NCBI GenBank assembly: GCA_030671985.1
Contig: DAOVHI010000006.1
Location: forward strand, 1-19,399
Source of the DNA: JAHJDO01 sp030671985 [NCBI: bacterium]
GTDB lineage: Bacteria; JAHJDO01
Direction of reading: 5' to 3'
DNA: 19,399 nt
Shown here: in pieces, positions 6,643 to 14,095 of the stretch
Layout: every line of letters starts with the position of its first letter
Position numbering within the stretch: position 1 is the first letter of the stretch
Translations under genes and position numbers: made by a program
Notes under the pieces: generated by a model
Told to the model about the DNA's origin: nothing
Database searches by the model: none
What the model saw: the letters and a program-made list of their open reading frames with translations, nothing else

Positions 6643-7254
6643 ATGTTAAAATTCTTTAGAAGATCCAGAGGTTTTACGCTTATTGAATTGCTGGTTGTTA
6701 TAGCAATTATCGCACTTCTTGCATCTATGCTTCTGCCTGCATTGACAAGAGCAAGAGAGCAGGCAAGACGGGCAAGTTGCGTAAGTAACCTGAAGCAGAT
6801 CGGCTTGTCTTTGCATATGTACGCTCAGGACTGGGATGAAAGTTTTCCGTTTCTTTCAGCAACTACCGAAGCGTATATAGAGCTTGACATACTCGCTCCG
6901 AAGTACCTTACCAGACAGGTGTTTTTCTGCCCGAGTGCCGTATCAGTGGGTGATAGAAGATATGAGAGTGATGGTGCCGCGTTTGATGAGTTTTGCGTTT
7001 CCTATGCCTATGCTTATAACCTGTGCGAACAGGATGATGTTTCCACCGTGATTGTGGTTGATCAGTCTGGGGCAAAGGATGCTTTAGTGTGGGACACAGA
7101 GTTGGACGCCAGTCCTGTTAATCATGATATAGATGGTGTCAACGCGCTCTATATTGACGGTCATGTTGATTGGATTCCATTGGACCTCATAAAAAATGAG
7201 CTTTCTTTATATGACGCTGGGCTGAGAAATCCTGACGACGTCGACGGCAGCTAG
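6643..7254 (+). CDS. Prepilin-like protein, type II secretion/type IV pilin class (copy 1)
   Basis: Pilin or pseudopilin precursor of 203 residues. The N-terminus has the basic leader [10 protein letters not shown], a prepilin-peptidase cleavage site G10-F11, Glu at +5 (FTLIE) and one hydrophobic helix (about 11-35) that anchors and packs the subunit. A conserved block follows, [20 protein letters not shown], then [13 protein letters not shown]. Near the C-terminus [10 protein letters not shown] matches the YxDGHV motif of DUF1559/H-X9-DG-type prepilins common in PVC and Omnitrophota-like genomes. The ribosome-binding site AAGGAGGTGA (6625-6634) is a full anti-SD match 8 nt before the ATG. 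Its neighbour is a tandem paralogue. Whether it makes a pilus, a pseudopilus or a surface protein cannot be decided; no assembly genes are present here. Confidence 0.9.
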   Translation: MLKFFRRSRGFTLIELLVVIAIIALLASMLLPALTRAREQARRASCVSNLKQIGLSLHMYAQDWDESFPFLSATTEAYIELDILAPKYLTRQVFFCPSAVSVGDRRYESDGAAFDEFCVSYAYAYNLCEQDDVSTVIVVDQSGAKDALVWDTELDASPVNHDIDGVNALYIDGHVDWIPLDLIKNELSLYDAGLRNPDDVDGS

Positions 7255-7309
7255 TAGATTTCTTCAAGTGATTTGAAAATTTTTGGATGATGAAGGAGGT
7301 GAAGTGAAA

Positions 7310-7879
7310 ATGATGAAATTTTTTAGGAAATCTAGAGGATTCACACTTATTGAATTACTGGTTGTTATAGCGATTATTGCTCTTCTTGCATCCATGTTGC
7401 TGCCTGCATTAGCAAGAGCAAGGGAAATGGCAAGACGGGCAAAGTGTATAAATAATCTGAAACAGATTGGTCTTGCTTTGCATATGTATGCTCAGGACTG
7501 GGACGATTATTTCCCAAAGAAACAGGACGATACGGTAGGTAACGATAATCTGTGCAAGCTAGCTGCTGGTGAGATAATGGATTTTTATCCGGATTATATT
7601 TCAACTTTGGAGATGTTTTTATGTCCATCTAGTGTAAATACTGTCACTACAGAGAGTAGTATTGGCGATGTTAATGCTAGTTATGGATATAATAGTCCGG
7701 CTGGTAAGGCGTTGACAGAGTTGGCTGGTGCGGATACACCGCTTATGGCTGATGATGATGTTCTTCATCACTTAAGTCCGGATGTCATCAATGTGCTGTA
7801 TCTTGACGGGCACGTTGAGGTACTAAGGGGTGAAAATCCTGCTGCTATAGCTCCGAGCAATGCTGATCTTAGCAAATAG
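7310..7879 (+). CDS. Prepilin-like protein, type II secretion/type IV pilin class (copy 2)
   Basis: Second prepilin-like protein, 189 residues from the ATG at 7310. Copy 1 and copy 2 are nearly identical over the first 65 residues or so (leader, G10-F11 cleavage site, [20 protein letters not shown] helix, then [18 protein letters not shown]). They then diverge strongly except at the C-terminal [10 protein letters not shown] motif. The ATG at 7310 (a second ATG follows at once) sits 7 nt after a full AAGGAGGTGA site (7293-7302). The in-frame TTG at 7283 would put that site inside the gene and is rejected. A strong terminator follows at 7907-7937, so the pair forms a two-gene transcript from 6572. 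The pattern fits a recent duplication with diversification of the exposed domain. Confidence 0.9.
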   Translation: MMKFFRKSRGFTLIELLVVIAIIALLASMLLPALARAREMARRAKCINNLKQIGLALHMYAQDWDDYFPKKQDDTVGNDNLCKLAAGEIMDFYPDYISTLEMFLCPSSVNTVTTESSIGDVNASYGYNSPAGKALTELAGADTPLMADDDVLHHLSPDVINVLYLDGHVEVLRGENPAAIAPSNADLSK

Positions 7880-7906
7880 TAGTTTTAGTAATACTACAAA
7901 AAAAAT

Positions 7907-7937
7907 AGCTCCGATTATTTCGGGGCTGTTTTTTTTT
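7907..7937 (+). terminator. Rho-independent terminator after the prepilin pair
   Basis: Stem AGCTCCGA (7907-7914) pairs with TCGGGGCT (7920-7927) through eight pairs including one T-G, with a five-base loop. It is followed by G and nine consecutive Ts (7929-7937). An A-run precedes the stem. This is a textbook intrinsic terminator. Confidence 0.9.
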
Positions 7938-7964
7938 GCTTTAATTCTTGATTTTTAATATAAT
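7936..7964 (+). promoter_or_regulatory. Putative promoter of the ligase gene, almost no leader
   Basis: TTGCTT (7936-7941) is followed after 17 nt by TATAAT (7959-7964). A start near 7971 would coincide with the ATG at 7972, which has no usable Shine-Dalgarno sequence. The -35 begins in the U-run of the preceding terminator. Tentative. Confidence 0.45.
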
Positions 7965-10062
7965 GAGCAGTATGTCAAAATATCTACGTACACATAGCAC
8001 TGCAAGTGAAATCTGTCTGCTGATTATTGTCTTCTTTGTCCCAATAGCGGTTTTTAAACAGGCGTACAATTATGTATTTATAAAGTTTGTCATAGCTCAG
8101 GCTATGGTGTTTTATGTCATATTATTGTGGATCTATGATCGGTTATTTCAATGTAGGGGCACGGCGCGCCGTGCCCCTACAGGATTCCTCGGAGGGCTTA
8201 TATCTGCTCTCTGTGTATGGTGCTTAATATCATTCTTTACGGCATGGAACAAGTTTGCTGGCGCTACGGAATTGGTAAACTTGTTTACATATATTTTGCT
8301 TTATTTCGTTGTATTGGAAACATGTAAAAACAGACCGGCATTTTTAAGAATTTGTTTTGCGTGGTTTTTGGCTACATTCATAGCAGAAGTTCCTACACTA
8401 CTTAACTATTTTAACATTTCTGTAATTCACAATTTGCCCCGTCTGTTTGGTAATCCCACATTCTTTGCCCCGTATATTGTTTTGTGTATGCCTGTGATAT
8501 TGTCTTTTATCCTGTATTTTTCTGTGGATATAATTCCCCGAAGGAGAACAAGTTCCCTACGGGGCAGGCAAAATTTAAAATTGTTTTTTCTTGTGCTGTG
8601 CTGCATTTTAATTGTAACAGGCATTATTTCCCTTTATGGGTTAGAAGCAAGGGCCGCATGGATCGGGTTTGCTTTTTCTATTATCTTTTTCGTATTTATA
8701 TTTACCTGTTTTAAATGGGGGCCGACTAAAAGTTTTTACTTGTTTATTGGAATGATTCTCCTATGCGTTGCTGTATGGCAGATAAAGTCAGAATCGATAA
8801 TGAACGCTATTAATGAAGAACTAATCGCAGGAACTATTGGAATTCGGAAGTGGATATGGCTGGGATCGCTGAAGATGTTTCTAGCCAGTCCTTTTACAGG
8901 TTGGGGAATAGGCAATTTTGCCATAGTTTATCCGCAGTTCAGATGTCCAGAGTACTTTCTGAATCCTTACTCCGTAAATGCGACACAGCATGTGCATTGC
9001 GAGGCACTTGAAATCGGGTGCGAACTGGGGATAGTAGGATTAATACTCATTGCGGGAATTATAGGCAATATTCTTTTTCGAGGTGTAAATGCGGCAAGAA
9101 ATACAGATGACAGACTCAAAAAGTATTTGCTTATAGGATTTGTATCCGGAATAGCAGGTATGCTTTTCGAAAATCTTGGGAATGTAGATTTGAGATTTCA
9201 TTCTTCGGGTATATTTCTGTGGTTTGCTTTGGGATGCGTATCTGCTTTAAGCGGTTGGAAAACTCAAAACTCTCCAAAGGAGAACAAGTTTCCTGCGAGG
9301 CAGACTGGGCAGGTAAAATTTAAAATTCCGATCATAATTCTATGTTCAATGCTATTTTTATTTATATTCAGTTATTTCTCGCTCAGACCTTTAATTGCAG
9401 AGGTGTATTTCAGGAAAGGGGTTGAATATCGAAATAAAAAAGACTGGAATAAAGCTATAAATATGTATGAAAAGACGGTTCAGTTTAATAGGGGACATCT
9501 TAAGGCGTATTATCGCCTGGCATTTGCGTATGCCAAGATAGAAAACATAAAAGATGCTTTTAGAGTATATTATCAACTTGCTGAACTGGCTCCTGATTAT
9601 GCCGATATCCACTATAATCTGGCAAAATTACATACCATTACTAAAGATTACGAAAAAGCTGCTGAGGAATTAGCTATAGCTATAAGACGGAATCCATATA
9701 ATGATAAGGCGTTGATGAGTTTAGGAGATGTATATGAAAAGCTAGGGGAGCTTGACCTTGCCGCTCAACAGTATAAATGGGTCATTAAACTTAAGCCTAA
9801 GTTCGGAGGAGCACATAATAATCTTGGGAATATTTACGGCATGAAGGGAGAATGGGAGTGGGCAATTGAAGAGTACAAATTTGCCTTAATGCTTATGCCA
9901 AAAGCTCTTGGAGTCGCGCGTAATTTGGGAGTGGCTTATTGTAATAAAGAGGAATACAGAGAAGCTAAGAACATATTCGAAAAAATTCTACTTATACAGC
10001 CTGATAACAAGCAGGCGAAAACTTATTTGGAACAGATAAATAAAGTGATGAGTAAACAGTAA
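7963..10062 (+). CDS. O-antigen ligase/polymerase-like membrane protein with C-terminal TPRs
   Basis: Multi-pass membrane protein of the Wzy_C (O-antigen ligase/polymerase, WaaL-like) superfamily, expected to transfer or polymerise undecaprenyl-linked glycan on the periplasmic side. Numbered from the ATG at 7963 (699 residues), about 11-12 hydrophobic segments fill residues 15-475. The Wzy_C signature FTGWGIGNF...HVHCEALEIGCELGIVG lies near 311-359. About five or six tetratricopeptide units fill 480-690. In-frame starts TTG 7948, ATG 7963 and ATG 7972 are all possible; none has a clear ribosome-binding site. Three short palindromic repeats are embedded in frame in hydrophilic loops: residues 64-73, about 192-207 and about 437-455. 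Ligase versus polymerase cannot be decided from sequence. Confidence 0.85.
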   Translation: MSSMSKYLRTHSTASEICLLIIVFFVPIAVFKQAYNYVFIKFVIAQAMVFYVILLWIYDRLFQCRGTARRAPTGFLGGLISALCVWCLISFFTAWNKFAGATELVNLFTYILLYFVVLETCKNRPAFLRICFAWFLATFIAEVPTLLNYFNISVIHNLPRLFGNPTFFAPYIVLCMPVILSFILYFSVDIIPRRRTSSLRGRQNLKLFFLVLCCILIVTGIISLYGLEARAAWIGFAFSIIFFVFIFTCFKWGPTKSFYLFIGMILLCVAVWQIKSESIMNAINEELIAGTIGIRKWIWLGSLKMFLASPFTGWGIGNFAIVYPQFRCPEYFLNPYSVNATQHVHCEALEIGCELGIVGLILIAGIIGNILFRGVNAARNTDDRLKKYLLIGFVSGIAGMLFENLGNVDLRFHSSGIFLWFALGCVSALSGWKTQNSPKENKFPARQTGQVKFKIPIIILCSMLFLFIFSYFSLRPLIAEVYFRKGVEYRNKKDWNKAINMYEKTVQFNRGHLKAYYRLAFAYAKIENIKDAFRVYYQLAELAPDYADIHYNLAKLHTITKDYEKAAEELAIAIRRNPYNDKALMSLGDVYEKLGELDLAAQQYKWVIKLKPKFGGAHNNLGNIYGMKGEWEWAIEEYKFALMLMPKALGVARNLGVAYCNKEEYREAKNIFEKILLIQPDNKQAKTYLEQINKVMSKQ
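8152..8181. repeat. Perfect 30-bp GC-rich palindrome in frame within the ligase gene
   Basis: TGTAGGGGCACGGCG (8152-8166) is followed directly by its exact reverse complement (8167-8181). It is exactly ten codons on codon boundaries, encoding CRGTARRAPT in the loop between hydrophobic segments 2 and 3. It is far richer in GC than the flanking DNA. Similar GTAGGGGC...GCCCCTAC palindromes are, from memory, dispersed repeats in many genomes. Confidence 0.9.
8536..8582. repeat. Palindromic coding repeat, copy 1
   Basis: A hairpin CCCCGAAGGAGAAC...GTTCCCTACGGGG (8536-8564, one bulged base) is followed by GGGCAGGCAAAATTTAAAATT (8562-8582). Blocks 8541-8561 and 8562-8582 match copy 2 at 19/21 and 20/21 positions. 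In the ligase frame it reads PRRRTSSLRGRQNLK. Confidence 0.85.
9271..9327. repeat. Palindromic coding repeat, copy 2
   Basis: AAGGAGAACAAGTTTCCTGCG (9277-9297) and GGGCAGGTAAAATTTAAAATT (9307-9327) match copy 1, with about nine additional bases between the blocks and a weaker hairpin. Here the repeat is read in a different frame from copy 1, as SPKENKFPARQTGQVKFKI. Confidence 0.85.
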
Positions 10063-10135
10063 TGGTTGATGAGTAATGTTAGATTTTTTTTAAATTCTTA
10101 CTGATAGCCACTGTCTTTTTACTCTTAGAAGCCAT

Positions 10136-10231
10136 ATGTATTTTGAGAAAGCGGTTCAATTAGAATATGTTGACAATATAAGAGATGCTAGAGAAGCATG
10201 TATAAACAGGGAAAAATCAAAGAGGGCATAA
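10136..10231 (+). pseudogene. Possible TPR-like remnant
   Basis: A 31-codon open frame beginning MYFEKAVQLEYVDNIRDARE resembles a single TPR helix pair (YxxFEKAVQLE type). It lies 74 bp downstream of the TPR-bearing ligase. The frame extends upstream without homology to a TAA at 10091. It has no ribosome-binding site. It could be a decayed end of an earlier TPR tail or chance. The rest of 10063-10298 shows no gene, only the inverted repeat at 10277-10294. Confidence 0.3.
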
Positions 10232-10276
10232 TGGCGCTAAGAAAGGGTGTTAAGCTGCATAATAAAGTCCCCAAAT

Positions 10277-10294
10277 ATCTCAGCTTTCTGAGAT
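10277..10294. repeat. Short inverted repeat between convergent genes
   Basis: ATCTCAG (10277-10283) and CTGAGAT (10288-10294) pair perfectly around CTTT, 5 bp past the stop codon of the minus-strand sugar transferase. It may weakly terminate convergent transcription, but no U-run follows on either strand. Confidence 0.4.
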
Positions 10295-10298
10295 GATA

Positions 10299-11678
10299 CT
10301 AATACGCGCCCTTCCCAAATAGTATTCCGGGTATTGTCCTAATGAGAATTGCAATATCGGTGATAAGAGATTGGTTTCTGATGTAGTAAAAATCATACTG
10401 TAAGTTTTCATTGAGAGGCAGGTTTTTTCTGTCTATTATCTGCCACAAGCCCGTTATGCCGGGTTTAACATCCAGTCTTTTTTTCTGCCAGTATTTGTAT
10501 TCTTTTACTATGAACGGCATCTCCGGTCTTGGACCAACCAAACTCATTTCTCCTTTTAAAACATTGATCAACTGAGGAAGTTCATCAAGGGAGAGTTTTC
10601 GTAATAATCTGCCCGCTCTTGTTATTCGCCTGTCATTAGTTTTTTGAGGGGCGTGTCCATATTTATTTGTGTTTTCATACATTGTGCGGAATTTATATAT
10701 TTCAAAAATCTTGCCAAACTGACCAACTCTGTTTTGTCTAAAAAGAGCGGCTCCTTTTGAATCAAATCTTACTAGCAGTGTAATAATTATCCATAAAGGT
10801 AGGTTTACCAATATACAGATTATAGATATGCAGATATCCATAATGCGCTTAGAGATTTTATAGAAATAGCCGGTTGTATTCACTCCAAGATTTATTATTG
10901 GAATATCTTCAATTTCATCAATGCTTGCCTTGCTGGAAATTACGCCAAAAATATCCGAGGCAACTTTAAAGCTTAGTACTTTTGGTTCACACTGTGTAAT
11001 CAGATTGAAAATATTTTTTTGAGGAAGAGAAGGAATTCCAATAAAGACTTCATCAATATTCTGACTTTTTACTATGCGGGATAGTTTGCTTAATGGTCCT
11101 AAGACTTTTATTCCATTAATTGTTCTTGCTCGTTTGTTCCTATCGTCATCCATGAATCCTATAATCTTATATCCGGACAAATGCGAATTTTTTATCTTTT
11201 TCGCAATCTTTATCCCTGTTTTTCCCGCGCCTACAATAATTGTTTTGATCTGGTAGTTTCCATTATTGATCCATGACGCTTTCAAGATTTTTATTATGAT
11301 TCTGGATAATAAGAGTAGAATCAGGTTTGTTACGCCGGATATAAGAACAACAGATCTTCCAAGTTCATACTCTTTAAGAAGAAAGGCAAGCGCCATTATA
11401 ATCAACGAACTAATGAAAACAACCTTTAGGATAGCAACAGATTCATTGAATCTAGACACCCTGGCTCTGTATGTTTGCTGTTTGTAAAGTCCAAAAACAG
11501 CGCAGTTGATTACCCATACAGCTACTATAAATGGCAGTACATACATATATGAGATAACAGGATTAATCTCTTTCCCGAATAGCACAGGAGTTGCATCTCT
11601 TATCCAATATGCTAAAAACCATGAAAGGCTAAATATAGCAATATCCGTTATTACCAGTATACTTTTAATAGTATTCAT
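10299..11678 (-). CDS. Polyprenyl-phosphate sugar-1-phosphate transferase (WbaP/WcaJ family)
   Basis: Initiating enzyme of surface glycan synthesis: it moves a hexose-1-phosphate from a nucleotide sugar to undecaprenyl phosphate at the inner membrane. The 459 residues show the full large-family plan. Four or five N-terminal membrane helices (about 8-120) come first, then a CoA_binding_3 Rossmann-like domain (VGAGKTGIKIAKKIK, GFMDDD). A re-entrant helix (SKRIMDICISIICILVNLP) precedes the catalytic domain with KFRTM, LSLDELPQLINVLKGEMSLVGPRPE and KPGITGLWQ. The ATG at 11678 follows GAGGG and overlaps the end of the GT4 pseudogene by 14 bp. The sugar (glucose, galactose or other) cannot be read from the sequence. 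It appears intact although its upstream neighbour is broken. Confidence 0.92.
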   Translation of the reverse strand: MNTIKSILVITDIAIFSLSWFLAYWIRDATPVLFGKEINPVISYMYVLPFIVAVWVINCAVFGLYKQQTYRARVSRFNESVAILKVVFISSLIIMALAFLLKEYELGRSVVLISGVTNLILLLLSRIIIKILKASWINNGNYQIKTIIVGAGKTGIKIAKKIKNSHLSGYKIIGFMDDDRNKRARTINGIKVLGPLSKLSRIVKSQNIDEVFIGIPSLPQKNIFNLITQCEPKVLSFKVASDIFGVISSKASIDEIEDIPIINLGVNTTGYFYKISKRIMDICISIICILVNLPLWIIITLLVRFDSKGAALFRQNRVGQFGKIFEIYKFRTMYENTNKYGHAPQKTNDRRITRAGRLLRKLSLDELPQLINVLKGEMSLVGPRPEMPFIVKEYKYWQKKRLDVKPGITGLWQIIDRKNLPLNENLQYDFYYIRNQSLITDIAILIRTIPGILFGKGAY

Positions 11679-12336
11679 TTATCAATCCCTCGTATTTATC
11701 AGCAACAAGTTTCCATGAATAGAGTTTTTTTATTCTTTCCACAGCTAGTTTTTTGTATTTTTCAACTATATCGGGATTCCTAATAAGATTGTCCAACTTC
11801 TCTACTAGATCAAGATGTTCTTTATTGCCTTCATAGGATAATCCTGCATTTCCAATAGTCTCCAGATTAGGAGGTATATCGTTTACCACGATGCAGTTTC
11901 CCATGCCCATCGCTTCCAGAAGCGCGGGATGTGTGCCTCCGACTACAACCAGTTTTAGTTTTGTATTTAACAGGTTATAAGTCTTTATTAAATGATGCGC
12001 GCAGTTTTCCGGAACCAGTCTTCCAACGAACAGGATATATCCATTGGTCTTTAATCCTATTTTTTCTTTTCCAATCCAGTCCGTCAACATTGATAATAAC
12101 CTTTTTCTTAAATATTCTGAGCGGAAGACAAAATATGGCATTGCCTACGCCAAACATTAAGATTGTGTTGTTCCTGTTTCTTATTACTACATGCAATACG
12201 GATATAAGGGTGTGAAAAAAGGTATCCAGATATTGGTAGGCAGATTTACAAGTCTTGAGGAAACTTGTTCTACACAGGTCTCAAATCCACTGTAAGCGGC
12301 GAGAATACCTCTGGTTCCAAGCACAGCTATTTTCAT
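11665..12336 (-). pseudogene. Decayed GT4 glycosyltransferase with DUF1972 N-terminus
   Basis: Three pieces of one glycosyltransferase are found in order on the minus strand but in different frames. Piece A, from the ATG at 12336, reads MKIAVLGTRGILAAYSGFET and then EQVSSRLV, the DUF1972-type start (family MKIAxLGTRGIPAxYGGFET). Piece B, from about 12232, reads YLDTFFHTLISVLHVV, then LMFGVGNAIFCLPLRIFKKK and INVDGLDWKRK. Piece C, from about 12055 to 11665, reads NGYILFVGRLVPENCAHHL, then GGTHPALLEAMGMGNC and VNDIPPNLETIGNAGL. The linking segments, including the donor-site stretch before GTHPALLEAM, are missing. About half of a normal protein of 370-390 residues is lost. A 158-codon frame covering piece C (11665-12141) could still be translated but should be inactive. 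Confidence 0.85.
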
Positions 12337-12346
12337 TATGGTGATT

Positions 12347-12375
12347 ATTATAGTTTATGGACGCCAATTTGACAA
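12347..12375 (-). promoter_or_regulatory. Promoter upstream of the GT4 pseudogene
   Basis: On the minus strand TTGTCA (12370-12375) lies 17 nt from a perfect TATAAT (12347-12352). The predicted start near 12340 is only about four bases before the ATG at 12336, and no Shine-Dalgarno is present. It probably now serves the intact sugar transferase downstream. Confidence 0.6.
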
Positions 12376-12396
12376 TAGACATTCTATCGAAAAAGC

Positions 12397-12695
12397 ATGA
12401 AAAGGAACAACATTTTTTTACTGATACTTATTGTTTTATTAGCTTCCGGACTGAGGCTCTACAAAGTCGGCTCGGAAAGTATCTGGTTTGATGAATATTT
12501 GTCATGTTTTTAACGATATTATTCCTTCCATGGTTGTTAGCAGTTAAGAATAGCGCTTCTTTGGATTCCATTTCGTGGATTAGCGCGCCCAATTTATTTA
12601 CTCCCTTTAAAATTTTTAGCCATTTAAGTATTGGAATTTTCGATCATTTTCCTTCTATTGGAATAAAAATATCCGGTATATTTTATTTTTCATAA
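12397..12695 (+). pseudogene. Decayed GT39/PMT-type glycosyltransferase
   Basis: The ATG at 12397 starts a typical PMT/ArnT-like N-terminus: a membrane helix, then LRLYKVGSESIWFDEYLS with the catalytic-site DE. It stops after 38 codons at 12511. From 12504 a second frame (+2 relative to the first) continues to 12695, with PWLLAVKNSASLDSISWI and NLFTPFKIFSHLSIGIF, resembling the middle of the same family (W(I)P/APxLxxLxKTFxxFS). At least one large internal deletion and a frame change are needed. The N-terminus is closely similar to that of the intact minus-strand gene at 12683-14095 (LRLYKLGSKSLWLDE), so the two are paralogues. The 3' end overlaps that gene by 13 bp. Confidence 0.75.
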
Positions 12696-14095
12696 AGCAT
12701 CAAATCTATATTCCCAGCGAAACCTTTGTATTGCTTTGAGATTTTGGTTTTAAGGTTTTTATCAAAGATTCTCCTAATTTCCGGGTTTGGGACGGAGACA
12801 TAGCTTGAGTTTTGTATGAGCCATATACGTCTCTTTAAATTGATTATTCTCGATAATGTTTCAGGAAGGGCGTTTCTCTTAATGCCATGTCTTTTTAAAC
12901 CTGTTTTATCATAATAGTCAAAGGCAAATCCTGCGTATGGGGGATCATAGCAAATGATATCATCCTGCATGGAATTTTTACTTATGAATAATGCGGCGCT
13001 TCTCCAGTTTTCTTTCGCGAAATCCCTGGAGTAATAAATCCTCAGAGATGCAAGATTCAGGAGCGCTATAAAGATGACGGCAAGTATGGATATGCTTTTC
13101 TTGGGAAATTTGGTGATAGCATGTGCAATTAATAGATATACAATCGGTGATAGGAATATTAAGTGCTTTGATTGAAATTGCGTTGTTCGGAATGGAGATA
13201 GAATCGTTATAATTATGGGAATCACAATCAATAGTATAAGCAGATAAATGTTTTTGTTATGTCTGTCATAGAAAACACCCATGGCAATAATAATTGTGAA
13301 TAAAATAAAAGTCAGAATAGCAGTGAGTCCGCTTTGCAAAAGGAAATAACCAAAAACAAATTGCGGAAGCATTATTATAATACTGCTCAGTTCAAACGGC
13401 TTTAGAAGAGTTGCTATATCTGCCTTTCTGCTGAATAAGACTAATATCTCGGGAATAAAAGCTAAACATGTTATTAGCGCTGTTGATAAGATAATTTTCA
13501 TACTGTTTTTAGCGGATTTTAAAAACCAGACAGCAACTATGTATTCTCCTATAATAAAAAAGGCGCTGTATACGTAAGTGTAGAGAGCGATGATATTTAC
13601 AACGGTAAACAATATCCACATTTTTATATTGGAAGTTCTTAAGGCGGAGACAAGAATTAGCAGAGATAACATGCATAGAAGTGTGATAAGCGCGTATAAT
13701 CTCGTTTCCTGAGCATAATATATTTGATATGAAGAAACGGAAGTTATAAGACTTGCAATAATCCCTGCTTTTTGGGAGAACAGGTTTTTACCTATTAAGT
13801 ATACTATCCAGATAGTTATTATGCTGAATAATGCCGATAGCAGACGAACATACCATTCCGTACTGCCAAGCGTTACCCAGAAATACAGAAGCAGATTGTA
13901 AAACGGGGGATGCGCGTCAGATTTTATTATTTGCGAAAGCATTTTAAATAGAGGCAGTTTTGCAAGATAGACACTGCACGCTTCATCAAGCCAGAGGCTC
14001 TTGGAACCGAGTTTATATAAGCGGAGAAAAACGCCGAATATAAGAATTGTTATGAATGATGGGTGATGGGTGATGGGTGATGGGTGATCACTCAT
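12683..14095 (-). CDS. GT39-family (PMT_2/ArnT-like) membrane glycosyltransferase
   Basis: GT-C-fold enzyme expected to use a lipid-linked sugar on the periplasmic face. Numbered from the ATG at 14095 (470 residues), about 11 transmembrane helices are predicted. The first periplasmic loop carries the catalytic acidic motif LWLDEACS, followed by SDAHPPFYNLLLYFW and SYQIYYAQETRLYAL, all typical of PMT_2. The C-terminal soluble part contains SKNSMQDDIICYD and IRRIFDKN. The N-terminal 16 residues (HPSPITHHPS) come from a heptanucleotide tandem repeat. A GTG one codon earlier (14098) is also possible. The start overlaps the upstream stop by 8 bp. Last gene of the minus-strand operon from 16901; the acceptor is unknown. 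Confidence 0.85.
   Translation of the reverse strand: MSDHPSPITHHPSFITILIFGVFLRLYKLGSKSLWLDEACSVYLAKLPLFKMLSQIIKSDAHPPFYNLLLYFWVTLGSTEWYVRLLSALFSIITIWIVYLIGKNLFSQKAGIIASLITSVSSYQIYYAQETRLYALITLLCMLSLLILVSALRTSNIKMWILFTVVNIIALYTYVYSAFFIIGEYIVAVWFLKSAKNSMKIILSTALITCLAFIPEILVLFSRKADIATLLKPFELSSIIIMLPQFVFGYFLLQSGLTAILTFILFTIIIAMGVFYDRHNKNIYLLILLIVIPIIITILSPFRTTQFQSKHLIFLSPIVYLLIAHAITKFPKKSISILAVIFIALLNLASLRIYYSRDFAKENWRSAALFISKNSMQDDIICYDPPYAGFAFDYYDKTGLKRHGIKRNALPETLSRIINLKRRIWLIQNSSYVSVPNPEIRRIFDKNLKTKISKQYKGFAGNIDLMLYEK

Noticed and set aside
7283-7309. TTG start giving a nine-residue extension of the second prepilin
   Set aside because: It would place the AAGGAGGTGA ribosome-binding site inside the gene. 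The ATG at 7310 gives a leader like that of copy 1.
8484-8714. A 76-codon open frame overlapping the ligase, containing SPKENKFP then TGQAKFKI
   Set aside because: The resemblance to residues of the ligase itself comes from the shared palindromic repeat, not from a separate gene; there is no ribosome-binding site or family match.
12369-12395. Plus-strand promoter for the GT39 remnant using TTGACA at 12369
   Set aside because: No acceptable -10 box occurs at 16-18 nt; the match overlaps the minus-strand -35 and is probably incidental.
12660-12692. Terminator after the GT39 operon
   Set aside because: Only a five-pair A/T stem around ACCGG precedes a short T-run; too weak to call.
14058-14085. 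CRISPR-like or large satellite array
   Set aside because: Only four heptamer copies without spacers; a simple tandem repeat.
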